Source: Branchinecta lynchi
Lineage: Eukaryota > Arthropoda > Branchiopoda > Anostraca > Branchinectidae
DNA length: 64,000 bases
Reading direction: 5' to 3'
Assembly (NCBI GenBank): GCA_023053575.1
Contig: JAKZAP010000010.1
Location: forward strand, 13,539,225 to 13,603,224
Shown here: positions 33,042-44,178 of the stretch, piece by piece
Layout of the letters: the number at the start of each line of letters is the position of its first letter
How positions within the stretch are numbered: the first letter of the stretch is position 1
Position numbers and translations under genes: made by a program
Notes under the pieces: generated by a model
Databases searched by the model: none
Told to the model about the DNA's origin: nothing
Seen by the model: only the letters and a program-made list of their open reading frames with translations

Positions 33042-34378
33042 GTTTGGAAACTCGGTTATTCCTCCCTCCGAATATACTTCCGGAAAAGAAGTTGATTTTC
33101 TGTCTGGAATAGAAAGAGGTCCATCGATTTCAGAGTTTCATACTGTCGCCTCCTGAGACCTCAGCCGGTAGTCTAATTGATATAAAATTGTGTGTACAAG
33201 TTAAAAAAAACTCAAAGAAACATTTCTTCGTTTTTCGAAATTTTCTCTCCAGTCTTAGTTTAAGTTCAGTTTCAGTTTATTTCAAAGATTCAACACAAGT
33301 CGTGGCTTGGGGTCAAATTGCGTGTTGTTTAAGTCAAGATACATGATATTAAAACAGTAATGTCAGTCAAAACAGCAGAATAAATAATTTAGACTGAAAA
33401 TGGTCTAACACAAAATCATAAAAGTTTAGACGTAAGCTGCAAGTGCTCAAACATGATTTTTCATCTTTCCTGCATGACATTTAAATTATTTTATTGATTT
33501 TTTGTTAAAATTTTAATGTTTTAAGTTTTTGTTTAAAAGTTTTTTTCATTGTTTGCGGTGTTTGATCTGTCTTCGCCATTTCCATGTGTGTTTTTTTTAG
33601 TCGTTCCGATGGATTAGAGTTTGCTTTAGTGTTGGTTTGTTTTTGCTTATTTATATAATCATTTATTTTGTTATCATCAATGTTGGTGGATCAGCGAAAC
33701 ATAATAATAATAAAAGTAAAACACACACAAGACAGACTAAAACTTATATCTGAAAATTTGTACAAAATTGTGGATAAAACTTACGGTACCGCTCCGTACG
33801 GTAGGAACGGGGTTCCAGCTCGGGTATCGCTCCGCATACTCTCTTTGTGAACGCAAACATTGAAGTTGGAAAAGAGGTTTCAGGTGGGATCTTAATCTGC
33901 TTTAATAAAATTAGGTTCAGTATTCAGAGAGCCCAAAGTTTGTTTTTGCACAACTAGGTCGATGACGTCGAAAACTTATGCCGCGTCATAACTTTATTTC
34001 CCAGTAGTCTAAGCAGCGTCATCACGTAGCTTCCATCTCCGTCGCTACGATATTCGGATAGTTTATATATTGTCAGTTTCTCCTTGGGTTCCCTGTTACT
34101 TTTAGTAATATATTCATCAATCAATTTACTTAATTCGTGATATTACACTTCATATTAAAATTACACTAAAACAGGATTATTGTTTAATAAATATACACAA
34201 CCATTTCATCGATTCGGTGACTCGGAGCAATAGCACAGTCGACGGAAAGGCGCTAGAAATTGCCGGAACGTCATACTGTATTCTTGTGAATAGTCTTTAA
34301 GATTCGAGTGGACTGTCAGAGAGTTCTATCCTTTTAACTAACTATCTTTTTCCGTCTCATCGCGTCAAAAACTTATAT

Positions 34379-34560
34379 TTGATGGTGCAAAACGGATACG
34401 TCAGCTGAATTCATACAAGTTCGTTTTTCCAACTTGAGCGGTTTTGAGCCTGAAGAGGACCCGTGCCAAGAAGAGCCGAAATCTTGCTCCAATAAAATTC
34501 AGCTGACGTATCCGTTTTGCACCATCAACTATGATTCGCAGTCAGCTTTGGCTGAAGGAA
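34379..34560. mobile_element. Hammerhead element, subfamily B, with inverted ends
   Basis: TTGATGGTGCAAAACGGATA at the left and TATCCGTTTTGCACCATCAA at the right are perfect inverses, extending to CGTCAGCTGAATT on each side. Between them lies the ribozyme motif. Outside the right arm follows CAGTCAGCTTTGGCTGAAGG. The element is only ~180 bp. Confidence 0.72.
34446..34489 (+). ncRNA. Hammerhead ribozyme motif, subfamily B, partly decayed
   Basis: GAGC, CTGAAGA core, stem II (weakened by C-to-G and G-to-A changes), GAAA, TCTT in place of TATC/TATA, GCTC. GAGC pairs with GCTC, which covaries with CAGC/GCTG of subfamily A. The cleavage triplet is altered, so activity is doubtful. Confidence 0.6.
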
Positions 34561-35188
34561 TATTTATCATAAACTTCAATATCATTTTCTAAAATTATTT
34601 GACTATCGGAGTAACGTCGATTGTATCAAGAATAAATCAGCTCTACTGGTTGGATGTGTTGCAGGAATGGCAGGTTCTCATCAAGGATGATTCCCAGGTA
34701 TTTAGCCAAGCGCTTTTCTGGCCGACAGATCAGACCTCTGGATGTTTGGATACCACATATCTCCGGCTGGAAACTTCCGACCCGAGAAAACTCTTCTATC
34801 ATCGCACTGTACTTTCGCCCCTTATCTCGCCTTTCAAACTAGGGGTAGCTGCGATTTGTTGAAGGGAGAAAGGCAAAATGTCGGACTCTTTCTGTTTAAT
34901 TTGAAGTCGGCCCTCTTTCTTGACGCAAAAAACGGCGATCATACGAACCGATGCCAATAATTACTTTGTGGTCGAGACAGGCGCCGAGTAGGCTCCACCC
35001 CCGGTTCTTGAGAATCGGGAAAAAAACGGCGTCGCATGATTCAAGTCTTCTCGATTCGTCCTTTATTTGTTCTTGGTTGGATGAAAGGAGATGACGGAAC
35101 GCGTTGTTAAAACAAAACAAGTAAGTAAATTTACAGCCGAAGACCCGATGGCCACGCCAAAGAAACTTTTTTCGTTTTGCAAAAAAAT

Positions 35189-35455
35189 CGGCAGTAATTT
35201 TCCCATGCCACAATCGCTTCGACTTTTTCTTAGAACATGATTTTACCTATTTAATTTCATTTATGTTCCGACCAATCTCGTTACAGAGATGCGTAGTTAC
35301 CACGCTTAGTACGCTCCCATAGTTACTATTAGTCACTATTTCGAAAAGGTTGGAAAGATCAGCGTAGAAAAAAAAGGCAGTAATTTTCCCCTGCCACAGT
35401 CGCTTCTCCTTTTCCTTACACCATGATTTTACCTATTTAATTTCATTTATTTTTG
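35189..35455 (+). repeat. ~80-bp direct repeat flanking a MITE fragment
   Basis: 35189-35267 and 35376-35455 share GCAGTAATTTTCCC, CCACA(A/G)TCGCTTC and ATGATTTTACCTATTTAATT. The piece between (35268-35370) is part of the GAGCGTGTTCC MITE (GTTACAGAGATGCGTAGTTA). Confidence 0.6.
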
Positions 35456-36044
35456 TTTGTTCACGTTTATCTGAACAAGGGAGGTGAACATTTTGAGGGT
35501 AAGCATCTCCTAGGCTGTAGAAAATTGAAAGGGTTGACAGTGGAACCTGATTGAAATGGCGCAAGAGATCGGACTAGGCATTCGCGAAGGGCTAAGATGG
35601 CAGAGCAGCCAAGACTTGACAAAATTGACACACACTCGAATAGCAGCGATAGCGATACTAGCACCACTAGCGATAGAGAACACCACTACTGAAACTCATT
35701 TAGTCGTTCACCAACGCTCACTCTGATAATTTTATATTCTGAGCTTTGCAAAAAAATAATATAACCTCCATTAGTTCCTTGGTGTGTGCAGACCGCACCT
35801 TTGCTTTACTAGAAATTTCTAACCCGCAAGTTTGTCTCGCTTTAAATGCCGTAAGCATAGTTGGTAGCGCTACGAGTATGGCCCGTTCGCGAAAGCATGG
35901 AAAGCATAGTTCTCGGCGCTACTCCCTAGGGCTATTTTGCTCTGTGAGATGGTTGGGCAACAAAGTCATGAAATAGTGTACAGGTATTCAGATCTGCTTT
36001 CAGTTTCAGTTTTTGAGTGTCATTGAACTACATTTAGAGACAAA
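35456..36044. other. COG8 intron 2, unassigned
   Basis: No coding sequence or matched repeat seen. Confidence 0.35.
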
Positions 36045-37948
36045 AACAAGAGCTACGAGCTCATATGGCACTTGTTACGAGTAAGCACGGCTCGGTTATG
36101 TCAATGATATATCTAGTGTTTGCTAGGTGTCTTCCCACCAAGTTTCATCTCGATCCATCCACTCTTACCGTTTTCCAATATTTCCGGTTCTCCCCTCCAG
36201 CTCCGCCCAAAAGTCACCGGACCCGGTCCGGATTTTAAGTGGGTCGTCTGAGGCATGAGGTCTTTCGAAATATCAAGTTTCATCGAGATCCGGTCACCCG
36301 TTCAAAAGTTATAAATACCTCAAGATTCCGGATTCCCCCTCCCTCCACTCCCCCGACAGTGCCCGAATCGGCTCGGTCATGTCAATGATGTATCTAGTGT
36401 TTGCTAGGTGTCTTCCCACCAAGTTTCATCTCGATCCATCCACTCATAGCGTTTCCCAAGATTTCCGGTTGCCCCCTCCAGCTCCCCCAAAAGTCACCGG
36501 ATCCGGTCCGGATTTTTAGTGGGTCGTCTGAGGCATGAGGCCTTTCCAAATATCAAGTTCCATCGAGATCCGATCACCCGTTCAAAAGTTATAAATACCT
36601 CAAGATTCCGGATTCCCCCTCCTTCCACTCCCTCCACAGTGCCCGAATCGGCTCGGTCATGTCAATGATGTATCTAGTGTTTGCTAGGTGTCTTCCCACC
36701 AAGTTTCATCTCGATCCCTCCACTCATAGCGTTTCCCAAGATTTCCGGTTGCCCCCTCCAGCTCCCCCAAAAGTCACCGGATCCGGTCCGGATTTTTAGT
36801 GGGTCGTCTGAGGCATGAGGCCTTTCCAAATATCAAGTTCCATCGAGATCCGATCACCCGTTCAAAAGTTATAAATACCTCAAGATTCCGGATTCCCCCT
36901 CCTTCCACTCCCTCCACAGTGCCCGAATTGGCTCGGTTATGTCAATGATGTATCTAGTATTTGCTAGGTGTCTGCACACCAAGTTTCATCTCGATCCCTC
37001 CACTCATAGCGGTTCCCAAGATTTCCGGTTGCCCCCTCCAGCTCCCCCCAAAAGTCACCGGATCTGGTCCGAATTTTAAGTGGGTCGTCTGAGGCATGAG
37101 GTCGTTCCAAATATCAAGTTTCATCGAGATCCGGTCACCCGTTCAAAAGTTATAAATTCCTCAAGATTCCGGATTCCCCCTCCCTCCACTCCCCCGACAG
37201 TGCCCGAATCGGTTCGGTCATGTCAATGATGTATCTAGTGTTTGCTAGGTGTCTTCCCACCAAGTTTCATCTCGACCCCTCCACTCATAGCATTTCCCAA
37301 GATTTCCGGTTGCCTCCTCCAGCTCCCCCCAAAAGTCACCGGATCCGGTCCAGATTATAAGTGGGTCGTCTGAGGTATGAGGTCTTTCCAAATATCAAGT
37401 TCCATCGAGATCCGATCACCCGTTCAAAAGTTATAAATACCTCAAGATTCCGGATTCCCCCTCCCTCCACTCCCCCCACAGTACCCGAATCGGCTCGGTT
37501 ATGTCAATGATGTATCTAGTGTTTGCTAGGTGTCTTCCCACCAAGTTTCATCTCGATCCCTCCGCTCATAGCGTTTCCCAAGATTTCCGGTTGCCCCCTC
37601 CAGCCCCCCCAAAAGTCACCGGATCCGGTCCGGATTTTAAGTGGGTCGTCTGAGGCATGAGGTCGTTCCAAATATCAAGTTTCATCGAGATCCGATCACC
37701 CGTTCAAAAGTTAAAAATACCTCAAGATTCCGGATTCCCCCTCCCTCCACTCCCCCCACGGTGCTCGGATCGGGGAAGTGACTATTTCCAACTTAATCAT
37801 TTGGGGTCCCTGATACGCCTGCCAAGTTTTATCGTTCTAGCTTATGTGGAAGTGCCCGAACTAGCAAAACCTGGACAGACCGACAGACCGACGGACGGAC
37901 AGAAATTGCGATCGCTATATGGCACTTGGCCGAAGGGCAAGTGCCATA
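36045..37948 (+). repeat. TATGGCACTTG-end element, copy B
   Basis: The 5' end AACAAGAGCTACGAGCTCAT followed by ATGGCACTTGTT can fold on itself (AACAAG with CTTGTT, GAGCT with AGCTC). The 3' end is a hairpin TATGGCACTTG-GCCGAAGGG-CAAGTGCCATA preceded by GACGGACGGACAG and TTGCGATCGC. The interior is a tandem array listed separately. No ORF persists across units. Confidence 0.75.
36091..37775 (+). repeat. Satellite-like array, six 280-281-bp units
   Basis: Unit starts (CTCGGTTATGTC or variants) fall at 36091, 36372, 36652, 36932, 37213 and 37494, a spacing of 280-281. Each unit contains two related halves, AAGTTTCATCTCGATCC...CCAAGATTTCCGGTT and AAGTTTCATCGAGATCC...CCTCAAGATTCCGGATT, so it is an old ~140-bp dimer. 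Units 2 and 3 are almost identical, indicating recent homogenisation. Confidence 0.92.
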
Positions 37949-38061
37949 AAAATACAATTAACATTCCTGCCAGGAGAGCACAAAAGGAGTGCTTGGTTAG
38001 GGCTGGGAAATGACCGATATTAATTAAATAACAAACAGAATTAAGTAACTGAATGCTCTGT

Positions 38062-38327
38062 GAGCGTGTTCCACCCTACTTACCGTAGTTGATGACGTCA
38101 CGAATTCTGGCTTTTTGCCGTCAGGGCCGGAACGATTTTCTATTTTCCAGCAGAGTACCATGCCACGGGCGATATCCGACCAATCACGTTACAGAGATGC
38201 GTAGTTACCACGCTTACTACGCTCGCGTGCATGGTAAGCAAATAGTTACCATTAGTTGCTATTTCGAGAAGGTTGGAACGAAAATATTACCTAATAGTTA
38301 CTATTGATAGAAGGGTGGAACGCGCTC
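38062..38327. mobile_element. GAGCGTGTTCC MITE, copy 2
   Basis: The ends are GAGCGTGTTCCACCCT and AGGGTGGAACGCGCTC. It is shorter than copy 1 because of internal deletions (one of the TAGTTACTA palindromes is missing). Confidence 0.76.
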
Positions 38328-38779
38328 CATATAAAGAAAATGGAGGAAAGGAAACGAATAACCTATGATTTCAACTTTAAAGGAAAAAGAGAGAAAGAAG
38401 ACACCAACGTGGAAACGTCCTGAACCATGTTCCACAGAAAGGATAAGTTCGGTCTCCCTCAACCCTTTGCAAAATATCAGATGAGTCGAATTTCCTTCTT
38501 CATTCTTGAGCGAATGGTGGTATTTTTCTCTCATTCATATGACAAATATTTACTGAAAGGAAAACCCCGTTCACCCCCCTCCAATGTCCAGTTTGTTTTC
38601 TTTCATCATGCCGGAAACGAGAAGTTCATTTGCGTTCGTTCGTCGCAGCGTTGCTCATTTTTGTTTTAAGTATTTCCCGCTGTAAAATGTCAGAGATAAG
38701 AGCCTAGTGCCCTTTGTAAGTCTGGTCACTTCCGATTGAAAAAGTTTGTAATTAGTACCAGTGAGCTGCCAAGGCTAAA

Positions 38780-39437
38780 GACTTGATAAGATCGAGACAT
38801 TTTCCTCGGCATATTGGCGGCCATTCGGATTCGGCGCAGACTCTATGAAATTGGCTTATGTGACTTACGTGCGACCGCTACTGGAGTATGCCTGCCCCGT
38901 TTGGGGACCCTTCGTACAAAGGAGCGTACAACATAACGAAGACGTTGAATCAGTGCAAATCAGAGCGGGCCGCATTATGCTAGGACCGAAATACATTGGT
39001 TACGAAGCTTCCCTCCTCCTATTAAGACTTGAGCCACTCTATTTCCGCCGGCAAAACTTAATTTTACGTTTTGGCCGATCAATCCTTGCCCGTGAAAAAC
39101 ATAAAGATATTCTAGCACCGGCGATCTAGCACCGGCGACAGGGCGGACGCGGCACCAAAATCTCCTGGTGCCAGTTAGATGTCGCACTAACCGGTATTCG
39201 AATTCCTTTGTACCATATTTTACTGAGAAAATTAAGAGAAAACGAGTAAATTCCAAGTGATGTATCTTCTTTTATGTAATAATTGTATATATTCAAGTAT
39301 TTTAACACATTAAATGTAATGGTCGACGTATTTGGTGCCATGTCGGCGCTACGAGTTAGATCGATCAAAATATCAATCTATCTATCTAGTCTTGACTTGA
39401 TAAGATCGAGACATTTTCCTCGGCATATTTGCGGCCA
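38780..39437 (+). mobile_element. 5'-truncated LINE with ~44-bp target duplication
   Basis: GACTTGATAAGATCGAGACA followed by TTTTCCTCGGCATATT and GCGGCCA occurs at 38780-38823 and 39394-39437, flanking the insert. The insert holds the end of a reverse transcriptase ORF, a ~230-bp 3' UTR and an (ATCT)n tail at 39377-39389. This is a textbook target-primed insertion. It lies in COG8 intron 2. Confidence 0.85.
38845..39129 (+). pseudogene. LINE reverse transcriptase C-terminal fragment
   Basis: The frame reads TYVRPLLEYACPVWGPFVQ, then VESVQIRAGRIMLG, then RLEPLYFRRQNLILRFG. The pattern YVRP-LEYA-PVW...ESVQ-RA-I...L-L-RR is the thumb and connection region of Jockey/CR1-type non-LTR reverse transcriptases. 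Palm and endonuclease are absent, so it is a dead 5'-truncated copy. Confidence 0.85.
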
Positions 39438-41790
39438 GCACATTTCTGGAATGTTTGTCACGGAAACAGAAGTGTGTGCGAAACATTCGACCCACAAGTT
39501 GAACAGCCGTTTGTTTGTTTTTTTCGACGTTATTTCCGAAATCCTGAAAGTAAAAATAAAATCTCAGTAAAGGAACGCGCCCTTGCCATTGTGTACAACA
39601 AGAATCCTTATCCCTTTAATCCCCTAAAATTTGCTGACAAAAATTGGCATTTCCCGCAGGGTTTGGAGCCATAAATCGAAAATCACATCGAGAGTTGTTT
39701 GTCAAATCTGTGTATACGAATTCGCTTCTCCAAGGGGGAGGACTCAAGTGATGACAACTGAAAGGGTTAGATGGCCCCGCCTTGGAGGAGGGGCATACCA
39801 TGAGAAAGTGCTGCTCTCATGGTCTCGCAGTCCAACTCGTATGCAATCACATCGTGAGCTGAATGAATGAATGAATGAATTTTCATTACGGGATTTACTC
39901 TTACGGCATTTCACAACTAACAAAGGAACAAAACTAAACATCCTGTAACTGTACAAACAACCTATCCAAAATAAAACGAAAACAAGCTAAATATTACACA
40001 CTGAGAATCTTACATAAAAAAAACTACATATTTTTAAATCAAATCATAATACGAAATTCAAAAGTTTAGTTTTCCTAATGTATTCCAACACAACATTTCC
40101 AATGTCCCTGAATTTAAAAACCCAATCGAGATTATTTACTGAAATTTCAGAAATTCGAGTCTGTAGTCGTACTGGACAACTGCCATATATATATAAAAAA
40201 ATAAAAAAATTGCTCCACTTTCAGTCATTCGTGACCCGATTAATATTCGCCACGATTCGGCTGCTGGATTTTTTTATTTTTTTTTAACATGTCTTTCTTA
40301 TAATACTAGTAAAGTTGGTGCCATTGTTCTAATTTTCTTTTGCTTTCTTTTGCTCCGTCATTATATCCAGTTATGTACCATGATAGAGATATAAAAGGTA
40401 AATGATAATAACTGCCCCGTCCTTTCTTATCACCGAAACTTGAAATCCTGGCTAAACTTGAGGCAAATCAGGTCGGATAGTTGGTTGGAAAATTGGAATG
40501 TTTTTCTTCAGGGGTTGAGCATAGTCTTGAGAGCACATGGTACGCGAACTCAGTTCTGTACCTGCAAAGCATATGGGGAATGCCAACAGCTTTGTTCCAA
40601 CATATGTGAAAGTTTTGAGACAGTAATTTATTCCCTCTCAAGTTTTTCGCGTATGCTTACTGTGACCATGACACATATTGACTTATATTTGTGTATTTTC
40701 TTAGACGGTAGTCGCAGAATGGCTGCCTTAATAACGATAGCTGATTTTTAAAGTAAACTTTCTATCTATTTATCTATCTTGAGTAGCTTAAACTTTGAAG
40801 AAAAAGTACACACTACATCAGCTTATAGTTTTCCAAATCCTCGCTTTAAAAGTAGTCTACCTTCACATATAAGCCATCAACCCCAACTACTTACATACGA
40901 ATAAGGACAACTGACAACAGATAAAATATAAAACGGTTTCCATTATTGACACATTTTTTGTTTTTATCTTCATTAGGCAACGGCTGTTTTCACATACAAA
41001 GACATACTTTACGAACTTTACTAATTCACCGGAAAAGGGGAAAAAGGAAAAAAAGATAGCTCTAATGCTTGTCCTAGGGTCGTACCGGGACTGTGTTGTC
41101 CCACCCACGCTTATCCCCCCCCCCCGCAACTTTCCTGCTATTGTAATGCTTTGTAACATTTATTGTTAAGTGTTTGCATTTGAGGCTCCATGGAAACGAT
41201 GTGAACAAAAACCTTTAACACGTTGTTCCAAAGAACTTGGTAATTTTAGCTATAGACTGACGCACGACATCTTAAAGGATCGATAATGACTTCTGCTGGT
41301 CCGCTTTTTGAGTTGTCACGAGTCTTAAACGTCTAGTGTTAATGTACGTTAGTTGTTTGTTTGTTTTTTCTTTATAATAAATCAGAAGTAGTGAAGTGTC
41401 GTTTTCTTAGGCCACTGGCATGTCTGGCTTTTAAGCAAGATGAGGTTTATTTATATTTGTCAATAAAAGTGTACCTTACCTTACCTTACTGATGGTCTTC
41501 TGTGTCCCTGAAATATATGCATGTATTTTTGTTTATAACCAATCTACTGTATCGAGGCAGTAGATGGAGAAAAAGTAAATAAAAAGCAACTAATTTATTT
41601 TTCTAGTTCATTCTAGTCTATTCACAAAGAAAGAATGACGTCATTCATTAAACCCCACCATATCCAATCAATCAATTAGTCAGTTGAGTGAAATACCTGA
41701 CAGTGAATGAATGAATATAATCCCAAAAAGCCCCCTGCTAGCGGAACAAAAGTGTTTCAAGGTCCATTTTTTTTATTTTATATTATATAT
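39438..41790. other. COG8 intron 2, unassigned
   Basis: Microsatellites (GAAT)n at 39863-39880 and (ACCTT)n at about 41473-41487. The part after 39863 (TCATTACGGGATTTACTCTT) looks like a minus-strand LINE tail with a TTCA-type repeat. No coding sequence found. Confidence 0.4.
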
Positions 41791-44178
41791 TATGCCATGT
41801 ATCGATCGCAATTTCTGTCCGTCAGTCGGTCGGTCGGTCGGTCGGTCTGTCTGTCTGTCCCGGTTTTGCTAGTTTGGGTACTTCCAGATAAGCTAGGACG
41901 ATGTAACTTGGCACGCGTATCAGGGACCGGACCAGATTAAATTAGAAATAGTCGTTTCCCCGATCCGACCATCTGGAAGGGAGTGGAGGGAGGGGAAATC
42001 CGGAAAAACTAGATATTTTTAGCTTACGAACGGGTGATTGGATCTTAATGAAACTTGATACATGGACGGACCTGGTGTCTCAGACGTTCCATTTTAAATC
42101 CAGACCGGATCCGGTGACACTGGGGGGAGTTGGAGGGGGAAACCGGAAATCTTAGAAAACGCTTACAGTGGAGAGATCCGGATGAAACTTGGTGGAAAGA
42201 ACAAGCACAAGACCTAGGTACGTGACTGACATAATCGGAACGGATCCACTCACTTTGGGTGAGTTGGGGGGGGGGCCGAATTTCTAGTGATCCCGCGAGG
42301 TCGGTGCTTCCTGTGTGCTAGGACGATGAAAATTGGCAGGCATGTCAGGGACCAGACCAGATTGAATAGGAAATAGTCACTTCCCCGACCCAACCATCTG
42401 GGGAAGGGGGGGGGGGAGAGGGGACTTTTGAACAGGTTGTCGGATCTTGATGAAAGTTGATATTTAGGATGACTTCGTGTCTCAAATGTCCCACTTTAAA
42501 TCCGGACCGGATCCGATGACACTTGGGAGAGTTGGAGGAGGGAACCGGAAATCTTGAGAAACGCTTAGAGTGAAGGGATCGGGATGAAACACGAGTCCTA
42601 GATACTTCATTGACATAAACGGACCGGATCCGGGCAAGGTTTTTTTTTTTTGGGGGGGGGGGGGGGGCGTATTTCTAGCGATCCCGCGAGTTCGGCATAC
42701 TTCCTGATGTGCTAGGACGATGAAACTTGGCAGGTGTGTCGTGGATCTGAACAGATTGACTTGATGATAGTCGTTTCTCCGATCCGACCATCGTGGGGGG
42801 GGGGGTGGATGAATGGGGAGTCAGGAACCTAGTGACATGCATAACTTTCGAACGGTTGACCGGGTTTGAATGAAACTTGGAAGGTGGAAAGAGCTATCGC
42901 CTCAGATGTTCAGTGTCAAGTCCGGGTCGGATCCGATACTTGTGGGGGGGGGGGGACTGAAGAAACGCTTAAAACGGACGGATTGGGACGGAACTTAATG
43001 GAGAGAACAAGCATTAGGCCTAGATACGAAATTGACGGAGCCAGATGTTTTCGGGGCTCTGTGGGGGGGAGCTGGAGGGGGTTTCCTGGAATTCAGGTAG
43101 TCGCGAGTTGAAAAAGTTTCAGATGTTCTAAGACAAAGAAAGGCATATAAATGACCCGACACAATTGACTTAAGAACCTGACACAACATACCCCTGGAAA
43201 CTTCTGTTCCTAGATCCGAGCGTCTTTGGGGGAGCGAGGGAAGGGAAATTGACTTAACTGCAAATTGCGAACGAGTGGTCTAATTCGAGTGAAACTTAAT
43301 GGATGTTAAGAATCGTGACCTAGACATGTAAAACATGCGTTCGAACTAAATGCGACCACGGTTGGGGGAATTGGGGGAGGGGGGGGGGGCAACTTTTGAC
43401 ATGCACAAGAACCAAACGGCCGGACCGAATGAGATCCAAGTCTGACATTGTCGACTTTATGCGGCCTAGATTTATTATTTGGCGTTCGGGGCGGATTCGG
43501 CCAAGGTAGAAGGGGAGGGGGCGGAAGTTTGAAGATAGGCTATGCTCCGATTTCAGTAAAACTTGATGGACGGGAAGAGGGGATTAAGGGGTACGACGTA
43601 CATGTTTCCAAGTACTCTTCGGTCAGAGTAGGGGGGAGTTGGAGGGAGAATGCCGTAAACTTTGAGGCTCGTATAGGGGCCAACCGAGTGCATCAGTTTA
43701 AATGAAACTTGGAACGTATAAAGAGCATATACCCTAGATGATATATTTTAGGGAACGAACCGGATCCGACAACGGTGTGTTGGGGGGGGGGGTGCCGGAT
43801 CTTTCCAAAAATGGTCATATTCTAGTGAAACTTGATAGATGGTGTAAAAGAAGATGCTTTAGGTGATCGATTTTTTAGTCCGAACCAGATTCGGCCACGG
43901 TAGGGGGAGATGGAGGGAGTACCGGAAATCGTGTAGCACGTCTAGGGATCAAACGAGTGTATTTATTGGGCTGAAACTTGGAAGTTTGAACAGTCATGCG
44001 CATTTGCTACAGATAATCCGAGACGATCCCGGAACTTCTCAGAATCGAATGAAACTAAATATCCTATTTCTATTTCCGAACCGCATTTCTGGATGGCGGG
44101 TATTTTTTGTGACGTTCTCATCTACTTTCTTGTACCGCCTACTCGTAACAAGTGCCATATGAGCTCGTACCTCTTGTT
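41791..44178 (-). repeat. TATGGCACTTG-end element, copy C
   Basis: On the minus strand it starts AACAAGAGGTACGAGCTCAT at 44178 and ends with (GAC/CGA)-rich sequence and GCGATCGATACATGGCATA near 41791. The interior is a degenerate tandem array with units of GGATCCGGTGACACTTGGG, AGTTGGAGG and AAACTTGG type. Several 9-16-base G runs occur. The units are far more diverged than in copy B. Confidence 0.72.

Larger units (their letters stand above)
33042..35188. other. COG8 intron 2, first part
   Basis: Mostly unassigned. 33262-33345 (CAGTTTATTTCAAAGATTCA) resembles a minus-strand LINE 3' end. No coding sequence found apart from the hammerhead element listed separately. Confidence 0.4.

Noticed and set aside
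36091..37775. Regular array considered as CRISPR
   Set aside because: Units are 280 bp and repeat throughout with no spacer pattern, in animal intron DNA.
37657..38013. 118-residue ORF
   Set aside because: Reads from the last satellite unit into the element's terminal hairpin; not conserved in copies A and C.
38845..39129. Active reverse transcriptase gene
   Set aside because: Only the C-terminal thumb region is present, and target duplications show the copy is 5'-truncated.
41791..44178. Helitron
   Set aside because: A terminal hairpin exists in sister copies, but neither the TC start nor CTRR end nor an A/T target context could be shown.
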